Positions 1 through 7,760 of a stretch of DNA of 17,111 nucleotides are shown here, piece by piece (position 1 is the first letter of the stretch; each line of letters starts with the position of its first letter). This DNA is from Sphingomonas sp. GTDB lineage: Bacteria; Pseudomonadota; Alphaproteobacteria; Sphingomonadales; Sphingomonadaceae. The notes beneath the pieces were generated by a model that saw only the letters and a list, made by a program, of their open reading frames with translations, had not been told where the DNA came from and made no database searches. A program made the translations under genes and the position numbers. The DNA lies in the NCBI GenBank assembly GCA_025981625.1, contig JAICXF010000042.1, positions 1 to 17,111 on the forward strand. Reading direction: 5' to 3'.

Positions 1-26
1 CACTCGCGGTCAGCAGGGGGCTTCGC

Positions 27-665
27 ATGTTCAACTGGTTTCAGCGCCTCCTCCCGAGGACGGGCGACTTCTTCGGCATGTTCGAAGCTCATGCGGCGAC
101 ACTGGTGGCCGCGTCCGAAGCGCTGACCCGCCTGGTCGACGACCGCACGCCGCCCGAAGCCTGCATCGCCGAAATCCATCGCCGCGAGCACGAGGCGGAC
201 GACATCATCCGCGATGTGCTGATCACCGTCAGGCGCACTTTCCTGACCCCGTTCGACCGCGGCGCGATCACCTCGCTGATCGGGGCAATGGACGATGCCA
301 TCGACGAGATGCAGGCGACCGGGCGCGCCGTCGATGTGTACGAGCTCCGCTCCTTCGAGCCGGAGATGCGCGAGATGGTGGCCATGATCACCGAGGCGGC
401 GACCCTCACCGCCGAGGCGATGCCGCTCCTCCGCGACATCGGCCGCAACGGCACCCGGATCCATGAGATCACCGAACGGATCGTTCGGCTGGAGGGCCAC
501 GCCGACGACGCCCACGCCACGGGATTGAAGCGCGCCTTCCAGCAGTCGGACACGGCGATGCGGTTCATCGTCGCCCGCGAAATCTACAAGCATCTGGAGC
601 GGATCACCGACGCGTTCGAGGACGTCGCGAACGAAATCGACGGCATCGTCATCGATCATTCCTGA
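27..665 (+). CDS. DUF47 / PhoU-like phosphate transport accessory protein
   Basis: A 212-residue, all-helical, charge-rich cytoplasmic protein of the DUF47 (PhoU-like) family, whose members usually sit next to Pit transporters and are thought to modulate phosphate uptake. It opens with an F-x-W-F-x-R-L-L-P segment followed by long amphipathic helices. The repeated acidic clusters (EHEADDIIRDV near residues 54-64, GHADDAHATGLKRAF near 156-170, KHLERITDAFEDVANEI near 189-205) resemble the metal-binding E/DxxxD repeats of PhoU folds. The ATG at 27 has an AGGGGG ribosome-binding site about ten bases upstream. The stop lies 11 bases before the Pit transporter start, so the two are almost certainly co-transcribed. 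Length is typical of the family. The family call is firm; the regulatory role is inferred from the family and the neighbour. Confidence 0.9.
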   Translation: MFNWFQRLLPRTGDFFGMFEAHAATLVAASEALTRLVDDRTPPEACIAEIHRREHEADDIIRDVLITVRRTFLTPFDRGAITSLIGAMDDAIDEMQATGRAVDVYELRSFEPEMREMVAMITEAATLTAEAMPLLRDIGRNGTRIHEITERIVRLEGHADDAHATGLKRAFQQSDTAMRFIVAREIYKHLERITDAFEDVANEIDGIVIDHS

Positions 666-676
666 ACGAACGACGC

Positions 677-1795
677 GTGTACCACCTCGCTTTGCCCCTG
701 CTGATCGGCCTGATCATCGTCGCCCTGGGATTCGATTTCCTGAACGGGCTCCATGATGCGGCCAACTCGATCGCCACCGTCGTCGGCACCCGGCTGATCA
801 GCCCGGTCGCGGCCGTCGCGTTCGCCGCCTTCTTCAATTTCGCCGCTTACTTCCTCGCGCTCAAATGGCCGGCTCTCCACAATGTCGCGGACACGATCGG
901 CAAGGGCCTGATCGATAAGGACATGGTCACTCCCGCGGTGGTGTTCGGAGCGCTGATCGGCGCGATGTTCTGGAACGTCGTCACCTGGATCAGGGGCATC
1001 CCCTCGTCCTCCAGCCACGCGCTCGTCGGCGGCATCATCGGCGCGGGTGTCGCGCACGCGGGCTTCCCAAGCATCCAGTGGCTCGGGCTCAACAAGACAC
1101 TGGTCGCGATCGTCCTGTCGCCAGTCCTGGGCCTCGTCCTGACGATGGCGCTCATGCTGCTGACGAGCTGGCTCGGCATTCGCGCCAGCGCCCGCGGCGC
1201 CGAGCGGACCTTCCGCGGCCTCCACCTGGTGTCATCGGGCACGCTGTCGCTCAGCCACGGCCTCAATGACGCGCAGAAGACGATGGGGCTGATCTCGGTC
1301 CTGCTCTATTCGACCGGCCACCTGCACGGTCATTTCGCGGTGCCCAACTGGGTCGCGCTCAGCTGCTACATCGCGATGGGCCTCGGCACGCTCACCGGCG
1401 GCTGGCGGGTGATCGAGACGATGGGGACCAAGATTACCAAGCTGTCGCAGCATCAGGCGTTCAGTGCGTCGGCGGCAGGCTCGATCATGCTGTTCGCGGC
1501 GTCGTGGCTCGGCATCCCGGTGTCGACGACGCACACAATGACCGGCTGCGTCATCGGCGCCGGCGCTGCGCGGAGGGCATCGGCCGTGCGCTGGGGCGTC
1601 GCCCGCAGCGTCGCGATCGCCTGGGTCATCACCATCCCCGCATCGGCGACGGTCGCGGCGATCTTCTACTGGCTGATCAGCGGCGACTTCGTTCGCGTGC
1701 TGATTGCCGTCGCGATCATCGGCGCCGTCGCTTTGGCGACGAGAGCCTGGCGGGTCCGAACTGAAGGCGCCGAGCGCGCCCGATCAGTGCGGTAG
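677..1795 (+). CDS. pit: Inorganic phosphate transporter, Pit family
   Basis: A 372-residue inner-membrane permease of the PiT (PF01384) family, which carries metal-phosphate into the cell with protons or cations. Both inverted-repeat signatures are present: N23-G-L-H-D-A-A-N-S-I-A-T-V-V in the N-terminal half and S193-H-G-L-N-D-A-Q-K in the C-terminal half. The companion motifs SSSHALVGG (near 113-121) and VSTTHTMTG (near 282-290) are also there. About ten hydrophobic segments are visible. The start is a GTG 11 bases after the DUF47 stop with no obvious Shine-Dalgarno, suggesting translational coupling. The 3' end overlaps the convergent secreted-protein gene by 12 bases. Low-affinity Pit permeases complement Pst systems, and polyphosphate genes follow about 1.1 kb downstream. 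The family assignment is secure; the substrate (phosphate rather than sulfate) is inferred from the DUF47 partner. Confidence 0.93.
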   Translation: MYHLALPLLIGLIIVALGFDFLNGLHDAANSIATVVGTRLISPVAAVAFAAFFNFAAYFLALKWPALHNVADTIGKGLIDKDMVTPAVVFGALIGAMFWNVVTWIRGIPSSSSHALVGGIIGAGVAHAGFPSIQWLGLNKTLVAIVLSPVLGLVLTMALMLLTSWLGIRASARGAERTFRGLHLVSSGTLSLSHGLNDAQKTMGLISVLLYSTGHLHGHFAVPNWVALSCYIAMGLGTLTGGWRVIETMGTKITKLSQHQAFSASAAGSIMLFAASWLGIPVSTTHTMTGCVIGAGAARRASAVRWGVARSVAIAWVITIPASATVAAIFYWLISGDFVRVLIAVAIIGAVALATRAWRVRTEGAERARSVR

Positions 1796-2377
1796 CCGCT
1801 TGACGTCGAAGTCCGGACCGAAGTCGTACACCTTGACCGGTCCAAGCTGGATGACATGCTTCGCCCCGCCGAGGTGGACGGTCGCTTGCGTGCCGTTCGC
1901 CGGAAAAGCCTGGGGCGCCTTGCCGCTCGCGAAGTACAATTTCCACTGGTTGGTGACGGTAGCCGGGGCGCCGGCGATCGCCGGATAAGGAGCCGCAGCA
2001 CCGGTCGCGCCGATCAGTGGCAGGGTCTCGGTCTGCCCGTCGGCGAGGTTCGGCGCCCGAAGATAGATCGCGACGAGGATGACGTCTCCGGCGCCGACGG
2101 GCTTGGGAATGACCGACACCGCGCCGTCGTCCCAGGCGTTCTTGCCTGGCTTGCTGACGTTGACCTCATACGCCGGATAGTTCTGCGGACCGCCCTTTTC
2201 GAGGCGCTTGCTGGTCTGGTCGGGCCCATAGACGTTCCAGCTGCTGTCGGGCGTGTTGATCAGCTTGCTGTTGATATCGATGTGCTGCTGCGGCGCGACG
2301 GCGGCGGGCGGCGTTTGCGCGGAGGTGGTACCCGCGACTGCTGCAGCGGCCAGCGCGAAGACGAGATGTGATTTCAC
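1784..2377 (-). CDS. Secreted/periplasmic protein of unknown function
   Basis: A 197-residue protein with a clear Sec signal peptide: MKSH, a hydrophobic Ala-rich core, and a likely cleavage after TTSA near residue 20. The mature part is rich in Gly, Pro, Val and aromatic residues and looks beta-rich. Segments such as GDVILVAIYLRAP (near 99-111) and VTNQWKLYFASG (near 141-152) resemble beta-sandwich carbohydrate-binding modules attached to some glycoside hydrolases, but no catalytic motif is present and I do not recognise a named family. It starts with GTG at 2377, preceded by a GGGGAG ribosome-binding site that lies inside an inverted repeat (see 2383-2418). The stop overlaps the convergent pit gene. 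The lysine-rich gene lies 66 bases upstream on the same strand, so co-transcription is possible. The secreted location is well supported; carbohydrate binding is a weak guess. Confidence 0.75.
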   Translation of the reverse strand: MKSHLVFALAAAAVAGTTSAQTPPAAVAPQQHIDINSKLINTPDSSWNVYGPDQTSKRLEKGGPQNYPAYEVNVSKPGKNAWDDGAVSVIPKPVGAGDVILVAIYLRAPNLADGQTETLPLIGATGAAAPYPAIAGAPATVTNQWKLYFASGKAPQAFPANGTQATVHLGGAKHVIQLGPVKVYDFGPDFDVKRLPH

Positions 2378-2382
2378 GCTCG

Positions 2383-2418
2383 AACTCCCCTCATGAAAGA
2401 CAAAGAATAGCGGGAGTT
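2383..2418 (-). promoter_or_regulatory. Inverted repeat covering the RBS of the secreted-protein gene
   Basis: Read on the - strand, AACTCCC (2418-2412) can pair with GGGAGTT (2389-2383): a perfect 7-bp stem with a 22-base loop. The second arm contains most of the GGGGAG ribosome-binding site for the GTG start at 2377. If it forms in the mRNA it would hide that site. Formation and function are inferred. Confidence 0.35.
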
Positions 2419-2443
2419 ATGCGATTGCCAATAAGGCTTGCCG

Positions 2444-2779
2444 TCACTTGCGCGGCTTGGCGCGATTGCCCTCTTCGGTTGCGAGCGTCTCGAGCGCCCG
2501 GCGGCCCACGTCGAGCGCGAGCTCCCACATGACATTCCCCTGCTTGGCACTCTTCTTCGACATTGCGTCGAGCTGTTCGCCGGCGTCACTGGCGAGGCGG
2601 CGCGCCTTGTCCGAATCCTTCAGCGCCGACGCCATCGCGACGAGCGCCGCCGCGACGACATCGGCGACGAGCGGATTTTCGGCGAGCGCCTTGACCTTCT
2701 TGACCGCTTTCCGGGCGACCTTGCCGGGCTTGGGCGAAGCGTCCTTCTTGCCCTTCTTTTTCTTTTTGTCCTTGGCCAT
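2444..2779 (-). CDS. Small lysine-rich (basic N-terminus) protein of unknown function
   Basis: A 111-residue protein beginning MAKDKKKKKGKKDASPKPGK. About half of the first 30 residues are lysine or arginine, resembling a histone H1-like or nucleic-acid/polyanion-binding tail. The remainder (near 35-105) is predicted helical, with a hydrophobic Ala/Val stretch (VADVVAAALVAMASAL) that could be a buried or membrane-adjacent helix, and a basic end (RAKPRK). I place the start at the ATG at 2779; a GTG two codons upstream (2785) is the alternative. It diverges from ppk across about 130 bases. I recall similar short lysine-tailed proteins in sphingomonads but no known function. A polyanion target (DNA, RNA or polyphosphate) is suggested only by composition and position. 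Confidence 0.7.
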   Translation of the reverse strand: MAKDKKKKKGKKDASPKPGKVARKAVKKVKALAENPLVADVVAAALVAMASALKDSDKARRLASDAGEQLDAMSKKSAKQGNVMWELALDVGRRALETLATEEGNRAKPRK

Positions 2780-2826
2780 TGGCACCCCGTCGGCGTTACG
2801 AAGCCGGTCTCATATCATTTTGTGTC

Positions 2827-2846
2827 GCGGCTTTGTAATAAGCCGC
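2827..2846 (+). promoter_or_regulatory. Perfect hairpin in the ppk upstream region
   Basis: GCGGCTT (2827-2833) and AAGCCGC (2840-2846) form a perfect 7-bp inverted repeat around a 6-base A/T-rich loop, 61 bases before the ppk ATG, in the region between the divergent lysine-rich gene and ppk. No run of T follows, so it is not a standard terminator. It could be a protein-binding operator or a leader hairpin. Only the symmetry is seen directly. Confidence 0.4.
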
Positions 2847-2907
2847 TGTTTCATTTCGGCGACATGCTTTGCACCAGAAAGCCCGCATCCTTCCGCTCCG
2901 TCACGGC

Positions 2908-5061
2908 ATGATTGCCAGCGCTCCGGATATCTCCGCTGCCTCTCCGGAAACGGCGGAATCTCCCGAACCGCGCTATTTCAATCGCGAGCTCAGCTGGCTG
3001 GCGTTCAATCGCCGGGTGCTCGAGGAAGCGTGCAACCCGAAACACCCGCTGCTCGAGCGCGTTCGATTCCTCTCGATCTCGGCCAACAATCTCGATGAAT
3101 TCTTCATGGTCCGGGTGGCGGGCCTCAAAGCTCACCAGGCGCTCGGGGTGGAGGAGATTTCGCCCGAGGGCATGACGGTTGCGCAGCAGCTCGCCGCGAC
3201 GACCGCCGAAGCCGATAAATTGGTGACGAGCCAGCATGACGTCTGGGGCGAATTGCAGTCCCAGCTCGACGAGGCCGGCATGCACGTTGTCGGCGACGAG
3301 CCGCTCGACGAAGAGGCGGAGGCGTGGCTGGACCAGCATTTCCGGGAGCAGATCTTCCCGGTCCTGACCCCGCAGGCAATCGACCCCGCGCACCCCTTCC
3401 CGTTCATCCCGAACAAGGGGCTGAGCCTGATCTTCGAGCTCAAGAAGGGCAAAGCCAATGTCCGCGAGTTGATCATGGTGCCGGCGACGCTGCCGCGGTT
3501 CGTCCGGCTGCCCGGCGACGGTGGTCGCTACATTGCGCTCGAGACTTTGATCCGTCGCAAGACCGGTTACCTCTTCCCGAAGTACGAAGTGCTGCGCGGC
3601 GGCGCCTTCCGGGTGATCCGCGATAGCGACATCGAGATCGAGGAAGAGGCCGAGGACCTCGCGCTCTACTTCAGGACGGCGATCAAGCGCCGCCGGCGTG
3701 GGCGCGTGGTGCGCCTGGAGCTCGAGCCGGGGATGGCCGAGAGCCTCGTCAACGAGGTCCGGGAAGGGCTCGGCGCGCTGAACGCGATCACGTCCGAGAG
3801 CCGCGGCTTTCTGGGGATGACCGACCTGTCGCTGCTGGTGGAGGAGGACCTGGCCGACCTCAAGTTCCCGCCCTTCAATGCGCGCTTCCCAGAACGAATC
3901 CGTGAGCACGGCGGCGATTGCTTCGCGGCGATCAGCGAAAAGGACATCCTGGTCCACCACCCGTACGAGAGCTTCGAGGTGGTCGTGGAGTTCATCCAGC
4001 AGGCCGCGGCCGACCCGGATGTCGTCGCTATCAAGCAGACCCTGTATCGCGCCGGGAAGCAATCGGCGATCATCCGCGCCCTGATCGACGCCGCCGAAGC
4101 GGGAAAATCGGTCACGGCCGTCATCGAGCTCAAGGCGCGGTTCGACGAAGAGCAGAATTTGATGTGGGCCAATGCGCTGGAGCGCGCCGGAGTCCAGGTC
4201 GTCTATGGCTTCATCGAGTGGAAGACCCACGCCAAGGTGTCGATGGTCGTCCGGCGAGAGGACAAGGGCTTCCGCACTTACTGTCACTTCGGGACCGGCA
4301 ACTACCATCCGGTCAGCGCCCGCATCTACACCGACCTCAGCTACTTCACCGCCGATCCGAAGATCGGCCGCGACGCCGCCAAGCTGTTCAACTACATCAC
4401 CGGCTACCTCGAGCCGCGAAGCCTCAAGCGGCTGGTGATTTCGCCGACCCACATGCGCGCCGAGCTGATCAGGCTGATCGATGCCGAGATCGCCAACGCC
4501 GGAGAGGGCAAGCCGGCGGCGATCTGGGCGAAGCTCAACGCGCTGGTCGACCCGCCGGTGATCGACAAGCTTTATGAGGCGAGCACGGCGGGGGTTCAGA
4601 TCGATCTGGTCGTTCGGGGCATTTGCTGCCTGCGTCCGGGGGTGCCGGGCATGAGCGACAACATTTACGTGAAGTCGATCGTCGGCCGCTTCCTGGAGCA
4701 TGGCAGGCTGTGGTGCTTCGCCAACGGGCACAAGCTGCCGCACCCCGAAGCCACGGTCTTCATCAGCTCGGCCGATTGGATGCCGCGGAACTTCGACCGC
4801 CGCATCGAGTACATGTTGCCGATCGAGAACCCGACGGTGCACGCGCAGATACTCGACCAGGTGATGGTCGCGAACCTCATCGACAACGAACAGAGCTGGC
4901 GGCTCAATCCCGACGGCACTTACACGCGGCTTTGCGCGAGCCTGGGTCACGAATTCAACCTCCACGAATATTTCATGTCCAACCCCAGCCTGTCGGGCCG
5001 CGGCCAGGCGCTGAAGAAGGGGCGCAAGGTCCCCAAGCTGCGGTTCCAGCGCGGGCGATAG
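2908..5061 (+). CDS. ppk: Polyphosphate kinase 1 (PPK1)
   Basis: A 717-residue cytoplasmic enzyme that reversibly transfers the gamma phosphate of ATP to inorganic polyphosphate. All PPK1 parts are visible: the N-terminal RYFNRELSWLAFN helix domain (near 22-34), the central head domain, and the two phospholipase-D-like C-terminal domains. The autophosphorylated histidine is His441 in KTHAK and the second conserved histidine is His460 in YCHFGTGNYHP, matching the 19-residue spacing of E. coli His435/His454. The signature FDEEQNLMWANALERAG precedes them. The ATG at 2908 is preferred because the family begins just before the FNREL motif; a TTG at 2869 would only add a non-conserved leader. The protein ends in a basic tail (RFQRGR) and a TAG that is immediately followed, in the same frame, by the exopolyphosphatase coding sequence. 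Confidence 0.97.
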   Translation: MIASAPDISAASPETAESPEPRYFNRELSWLAFNRRVLEEACNPKHPLLERVRFLSISANNLDEFFMVRVAGLKAHQALGVEEISPEGMTVAQQLAATTAEADKLVTSQHDVWGELQSQLDEAGMHVVGDEPLDEEAEAWLDQHFREQIFPVLTPQAIDPAHPFPFIPNKGLSLIFELKKGKANVRELIMVPATLPRFVRLPGDGGRYIALETLIRRKTGYLFPKYEVLRGGAFRVIRDSDIEIEEEAEDLALYFRTAIKRRRRGRVVRLELEPGMAESLVNEVREGLGALNAITSESRGFLGMTDLSLLVEEDLADLKFPPFNARFPERIREHGGDCFAAISEKDILVHHPYESFEVVVEFIQQAAADPDVVAIKQTLYRAGKQSAIIRALIDAAEAGKSVTAVIELKARFDEEQNLMWANALERAGVQVVYGFIEWKTHAKVSMVVRREDKGFRTYCHFGTGNYHPVSARIYTDLSYFTADPKIGRDAAKLFNYITGYLEPRSLKRLVISPTHMRAELIRLIDAEIANAGEGKPAAIWAKLNALVDPPVIDKLYEASTAGVQIDLVVRGICCLRPGVPGMSDNIYVKSIVGRFLEHGRLWCFANGHKLPHPEATVFISSADWMPRNFDRRIEYMLPIENPTVHAQILDQVMVANLIDNEQSWRLNPDGTYTRLCASLGHEFNLHEYFMSNPSLSGRGQALKKGRKVPKLRFQRGR

Positions 5062-5064
5062 ACG

Positions 5065-6513
5065 CTGGCGCAGGCGGAGCCCTCCGGAATCATCGACATC
5101 GGGTCCAACTCGGTGCGGCTCGTCGTCTATGCCGGGCCAGAGCGGATCCCGTCGCCGATCTTCAATGAAAAGGTGCTTGCCGGCCTCGGTGCCGGGCTGG
5201 AGCGGACCGGCCGCCTGTCCGAGGACGGGCGCTTGCGGGCACTGGCGGCACTCGGCCGATTCAAGCTGCTGCTCGAGCACATGAAGGTCAGGCGCACCCA
5301 GATCGTGGCGACGGCGGCGGTTCGCGATGCCGACAACGGCCGCGAGTTCGTTCGCGACATCGAACGGATGGGGCTTCGCTGCGAGGTGCTGAGAGCCGAA
5401 CAGGAAGCGCGGCTTGCCGGCAAGGGCGTGCTGTCGGGCATTCCCAACGCCGGAGGGATCGTCGGGGACCTCGGCGGCGGCAGCCTGGAGCTGGTCGATG
5501 TCGCCGACGGCAAAGCGGGCGCGGGGATTTCGCTTCCCTTGGGAGTGCTTCGGATAAACCCCAGCGCAAGCGGCGAACGCGAGGCGCGCAAATTGCTCAA
5601 GGCGGCGCTCAAGGAATCGACCATCAGGGACCAGGCGCGGGATCGGCCGTTCTACATGGTCGGCGGATCGTGGCGCGCGCTCGCTCGAATCGACATGCTG
5701 GCGACCGATTTCCCGCTGCCGATCACGCATCAATATCGGATGAAGCCCGGCCGCGCGAAGGAACTGCGCAAACTGGTGCGGACGCTTGGCCCGAAATTCA
5801 GCGAAGCGGCCGATCCTTCGCGTCTCGCCGCATTGCCGGCGGCCGCAATGATCCTCCAGCTGCTGGTCGAAGAGCTGGACCCGTCCCGGCTGGTGGTGTC
5901 CACCTTCGGCATCCGGGAAGGGCTGCTCTATTCGAGGCTGAAGCCGGCGGTCCAGCGGATCGATCCGCTGATCGCGGAAGCACGCGACGCGGGCGGCGGC
6001 GAGCATCGCTTCGGTCAGCACGGCGACCTGCTCGACGGCTGGATCGCGCCGGTGTTCGAGGACACGCCGGCAATGCGCCGGCTGCGCCTCGCCTCCTGCC
6101 TGCTCGCCGATGTCGCATGGCAGGCCAACCCCGGCTTCCGTGCCGACCGCGGCATCGAGATGGCGCTGCACGGCAATTGGGTTTCGATCACCCCCGGAGG
6201 ACGGGTGATCATCGCGCAGGCGCTTGCCGCCAACTTCGGGCGCGACCGGCTGCCGGACGACAGGCTGGGTCAGCTGTGCAAGGACGGGCAGCTCAGCCGC
6301 GCGCGCGTCTGGGGCGCGGCGATGCGGCTCGGCCAGCGACTGTCGGGCGGAGTGGGGTCGGTCCTCAAACGGACCGGGCTCAGCGCGGAGAACGGCACGC
6401 TGCGGCTTGCAGTCAGGCGCGGCGAAGAAGCGCTGGTTGGGGACCAGGTCGAACGGCGCCTCGTCGACCTCGCCGAGCTGCTCGGCTGCGAGCCGGTAAT
6501 CGCCACCTTATAG
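5065..6513 (+). CDS. ppx: Exopolyphosphatase, Ppx/GppA family (non-standard start)
   Basis: Removes terminal phosphates from polyphosphate or acts on (p)ppGpp-type nucleotides, as members of the actin-like Ppx/GppA family do. The N-terminal nucleotide/phosphate-binding signature IIDIGSNSVRLVVY is coded from 5089. Further motifs are ATAAVRDADNG, the catalytic-glutamate region RAEQEARLAG, and VGDLGGGSLELVD, followed by a C-terminal helical domain. The first standard start codon in the frame is the GTG at 5113, but it is the valine inside DIGSNSV, so using it would delete the phosphate loop. Between the ppk TAG (5059-5061) and that GTG only ACG (5062) and CTG (5065) look like weak initiators; I place the start provisionally at CTG 5065, giving 482 residues. 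Coupled re-initiation, stop readthrough or a base error at 5063 (ATG to ACG) are all possible. The family call is firm; the start is not. Confidence 0.88.
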   Translation: MAQAEPSGIIDIGSNSVRLVVYAGPERIPSPIFNEKVLAGLGAGLERTGRLSEDGRLRALAALGRFKLLLEHMKVRRTQIVATAAVRDADNGREFVRDIERMGLRCEVLRAEQEARLAGKGVLSGIPNAGGIVGDLGGGSLELVDVADGKAGAGISLPLGVLRINPSASGEREARKLLKAALKESTIRDQARDRPFYMVGGSWRALARIDMLATDFPLPITHQYRMKPGRAKELRKLVRTLGPKFSEAADPSRLAALPAAAMILQLLVEELDPSRLVVSTFGIREGLLYSRLKPAVQRIDPLIAEARDAGGGEHRFGQHGDLLDGWIAPVFEDTPAMRRLRLASCLLADVAWQANPGFRADRGIEMALHGNWVSITPGGRVIIAQALAANFGRDRLPDDRLGQLCKDGQLSRARVWGAAMRLGQRLSGGVGSVLKRTGLSAENGTLRLAVRRGEEALVGDQVERRLVDLAELLGCEPVIATL

Positions 6514-6554
6514 CGGGGTGGCGCGCCGATACCGCTGGGGCTAGAGCCGTTACC

Positions 6555-7760
6555 ATGTCGCAACTATCGTCGGTTGAGCGCGCGGTCGTCGAACGCACGG
6601 GCGCGGAGCCGATGCTCGATCAGGTGCTGGCCTGGGCCGCGATCAACAGCGGATCGCGCAACCTCGCCGGGCTCAAGCGGATGGCGGACGTGCTGGTTGA
6701 CGCCTTCGCTGCGCTGCCTGGGTCATTGCGACTGGAAAATCCCGCCACAGTCGAAGCCGTCGATTCCGCCGGGCGCGCAGCCGCGGTCGAGCATGGCCGC
6801 CACCTTCACCTTACGGTGCGGCCGACGGCGCCGGTCCAACTGCTCTTCACCGGGCACATGGACACGGTGTTCGCCGCCGATCACGGCTTTCAGGAAACAC
6901 GCTGGCTCGAGGATGGCGTGCTCAACGGCCCCGGCGTTGCCGACATGAAGGGCGGCCTCGCGGTGATGCTCGCGGCACTGAAGGCCGTCGAGGGAAGTCC
7001 CGATGCCGACCGCATCGGATACGAAGTGGTGATCAACAGCGACGAGGAAGTCGGCTCGCTCGCCTCTTCCTCGCTGCTGGCACAGGCCGCACGCGGCAAG
7101 CGCGCGGCTTTGACCTACGAGCCGGCCGCGCTTCCGGACGGCACGCTTGCAGGCGCTCGGCCGGGCAGCGGCAACTTCGCGATGGTCGTGCATGGCCGCT
7201 CAGCCCATGCGGGCCGCAATCCCGAGGATGGCCGAAACGCGCTGCTCGCGGCTGCCGATCTCGCGCTGCGGCTGGACCGGCTCAAGCGGGATGGCCTGAC
7301 GGTCAACCCCTCGCGGATTGACGGCGGGTCGCCGAGCAACGTGGTTCCCGATCTGGCGATCCTGCGCGTGAACCTGCGCCCGCGAACGCCGGAGATCGAG
7401 GCCGATGCCAGGCGGATGATCGATGAAGTCGTCGCCCGCGTGGCGGCCGAGCGCCACGTGCAGATCGAGCTGAGCGGCGGCTTCGGCCGGCCGCCAAAGC
7501 CGCTGACCCCCGAGGCCGAGGCAGTGTTCAACCTCGTAAAACAGGCCGGCGCGGATCTTGGTCAAGCCATCGGCTGGCAACCTTCGGGCGGCGTCTGCGA
7601 CGGCAACAACATCGCCGCGTGCGGCGTGCCGGTCGTCGACACGATGGGCGTGCGCGGCGGGAAGATTCACAGCATGGAGGAATATCTGATCGTCGACTCC
7701 CTCGCCGAGCGCGCGGCGCTGAGCGCGCTCACCGTGCTGCGCCTGGCCGGTGCCGCATGA
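6555..7760 (+). CDS. M20 family metallohydrolase (carboxypeptidase G2-like), candidate succinylglutamate desuccinylase
   Basis: A 401-residue cytoplasmic zinc hydrolase that resembles glutamate carboxypeptidase (CPG2) of the M20A family. The di-zinc and catalytic residues are visible: His101 and Asp103 in FTGHMDTVF, Asp130 in GVADMKGG, Glu164/Glu165 in NSDEEVGS, and His372 in GKIHSMEEY. The dimerisation (lid) domain is near 175-295, with GRSAHAGRNPEDGRNA at its start. The ATG at 6555 lies 41 bases after the ppx stop. The stop TGA overlaps the astA ATG (ATGA), so translation is coupled to astA and astB. CPG2-like enzymes cleave N-acyl-glutamates, and N-succinylglutamate is the last intermediate of the AST pathway, so a role in place of AstE is plausible. 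That role is inferred from operon position and chemistry; a general N-acyl amino acid hydrolase is the alternative. Confidence 0.88.
   Translation: MSQLSSVERAVVERTGAEPMLDQVLAWAAINSGSRNLAGLKRMADVLVDAFAALPGSLRLENPATVEAVDSAGRAAAVEHGRHLHLTVRPTAPVQLLFTGHMDTVFAADHGFQETRWLEDGVLNGPGVADMKGGLAVMLAALKAVEGSPDADRIGYEVVINSDEEVGSLASSSLLAQAARGKRAALTYEPAALPDGTLAGARPGSGNFAMVVHGRSAHAGRNPEDGRNALLAAADLALRLDRLKRDGLTVNPSRIDGGSPSNVVPDLAILRVNLRPRTPEIEADARRMIDEVVARVAAERHVQIELSGGFGRPPKPLTPEAEAVFNLVKQAGADLGQAIGWQPSGGVCDGNNIAACGVPVVDTMGVRGGKIHSMEEYLIVDSLAERAALSALTVLRLAGAA

Noticed and set aside
2786..2907. A Pho box (PhoB site) upstream of ppk
   Set aside because: TCTCAT and TTTCAT fragments occur, but I could not find two CTGTCAT-like repeats at the right spacing, so I do not call it.
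2851..6171. A 1106-codon open frame on the - strand opposite ppk and ppx
   Set aside because: It is the antisense shadow of two well-conserved genes. Long antisense frames are common in GC-rich DNA, and its translation is His/Arg/Asp-rich with no recognisable domain.
5670..6554. Upstream extension of the M20 hydrolase frame through ppx
   Set aside because: This part is an out-of-frame shadow of ppx with Arg-rich low-complexity translation. The M20 family homology begins at the ATG at 6555.
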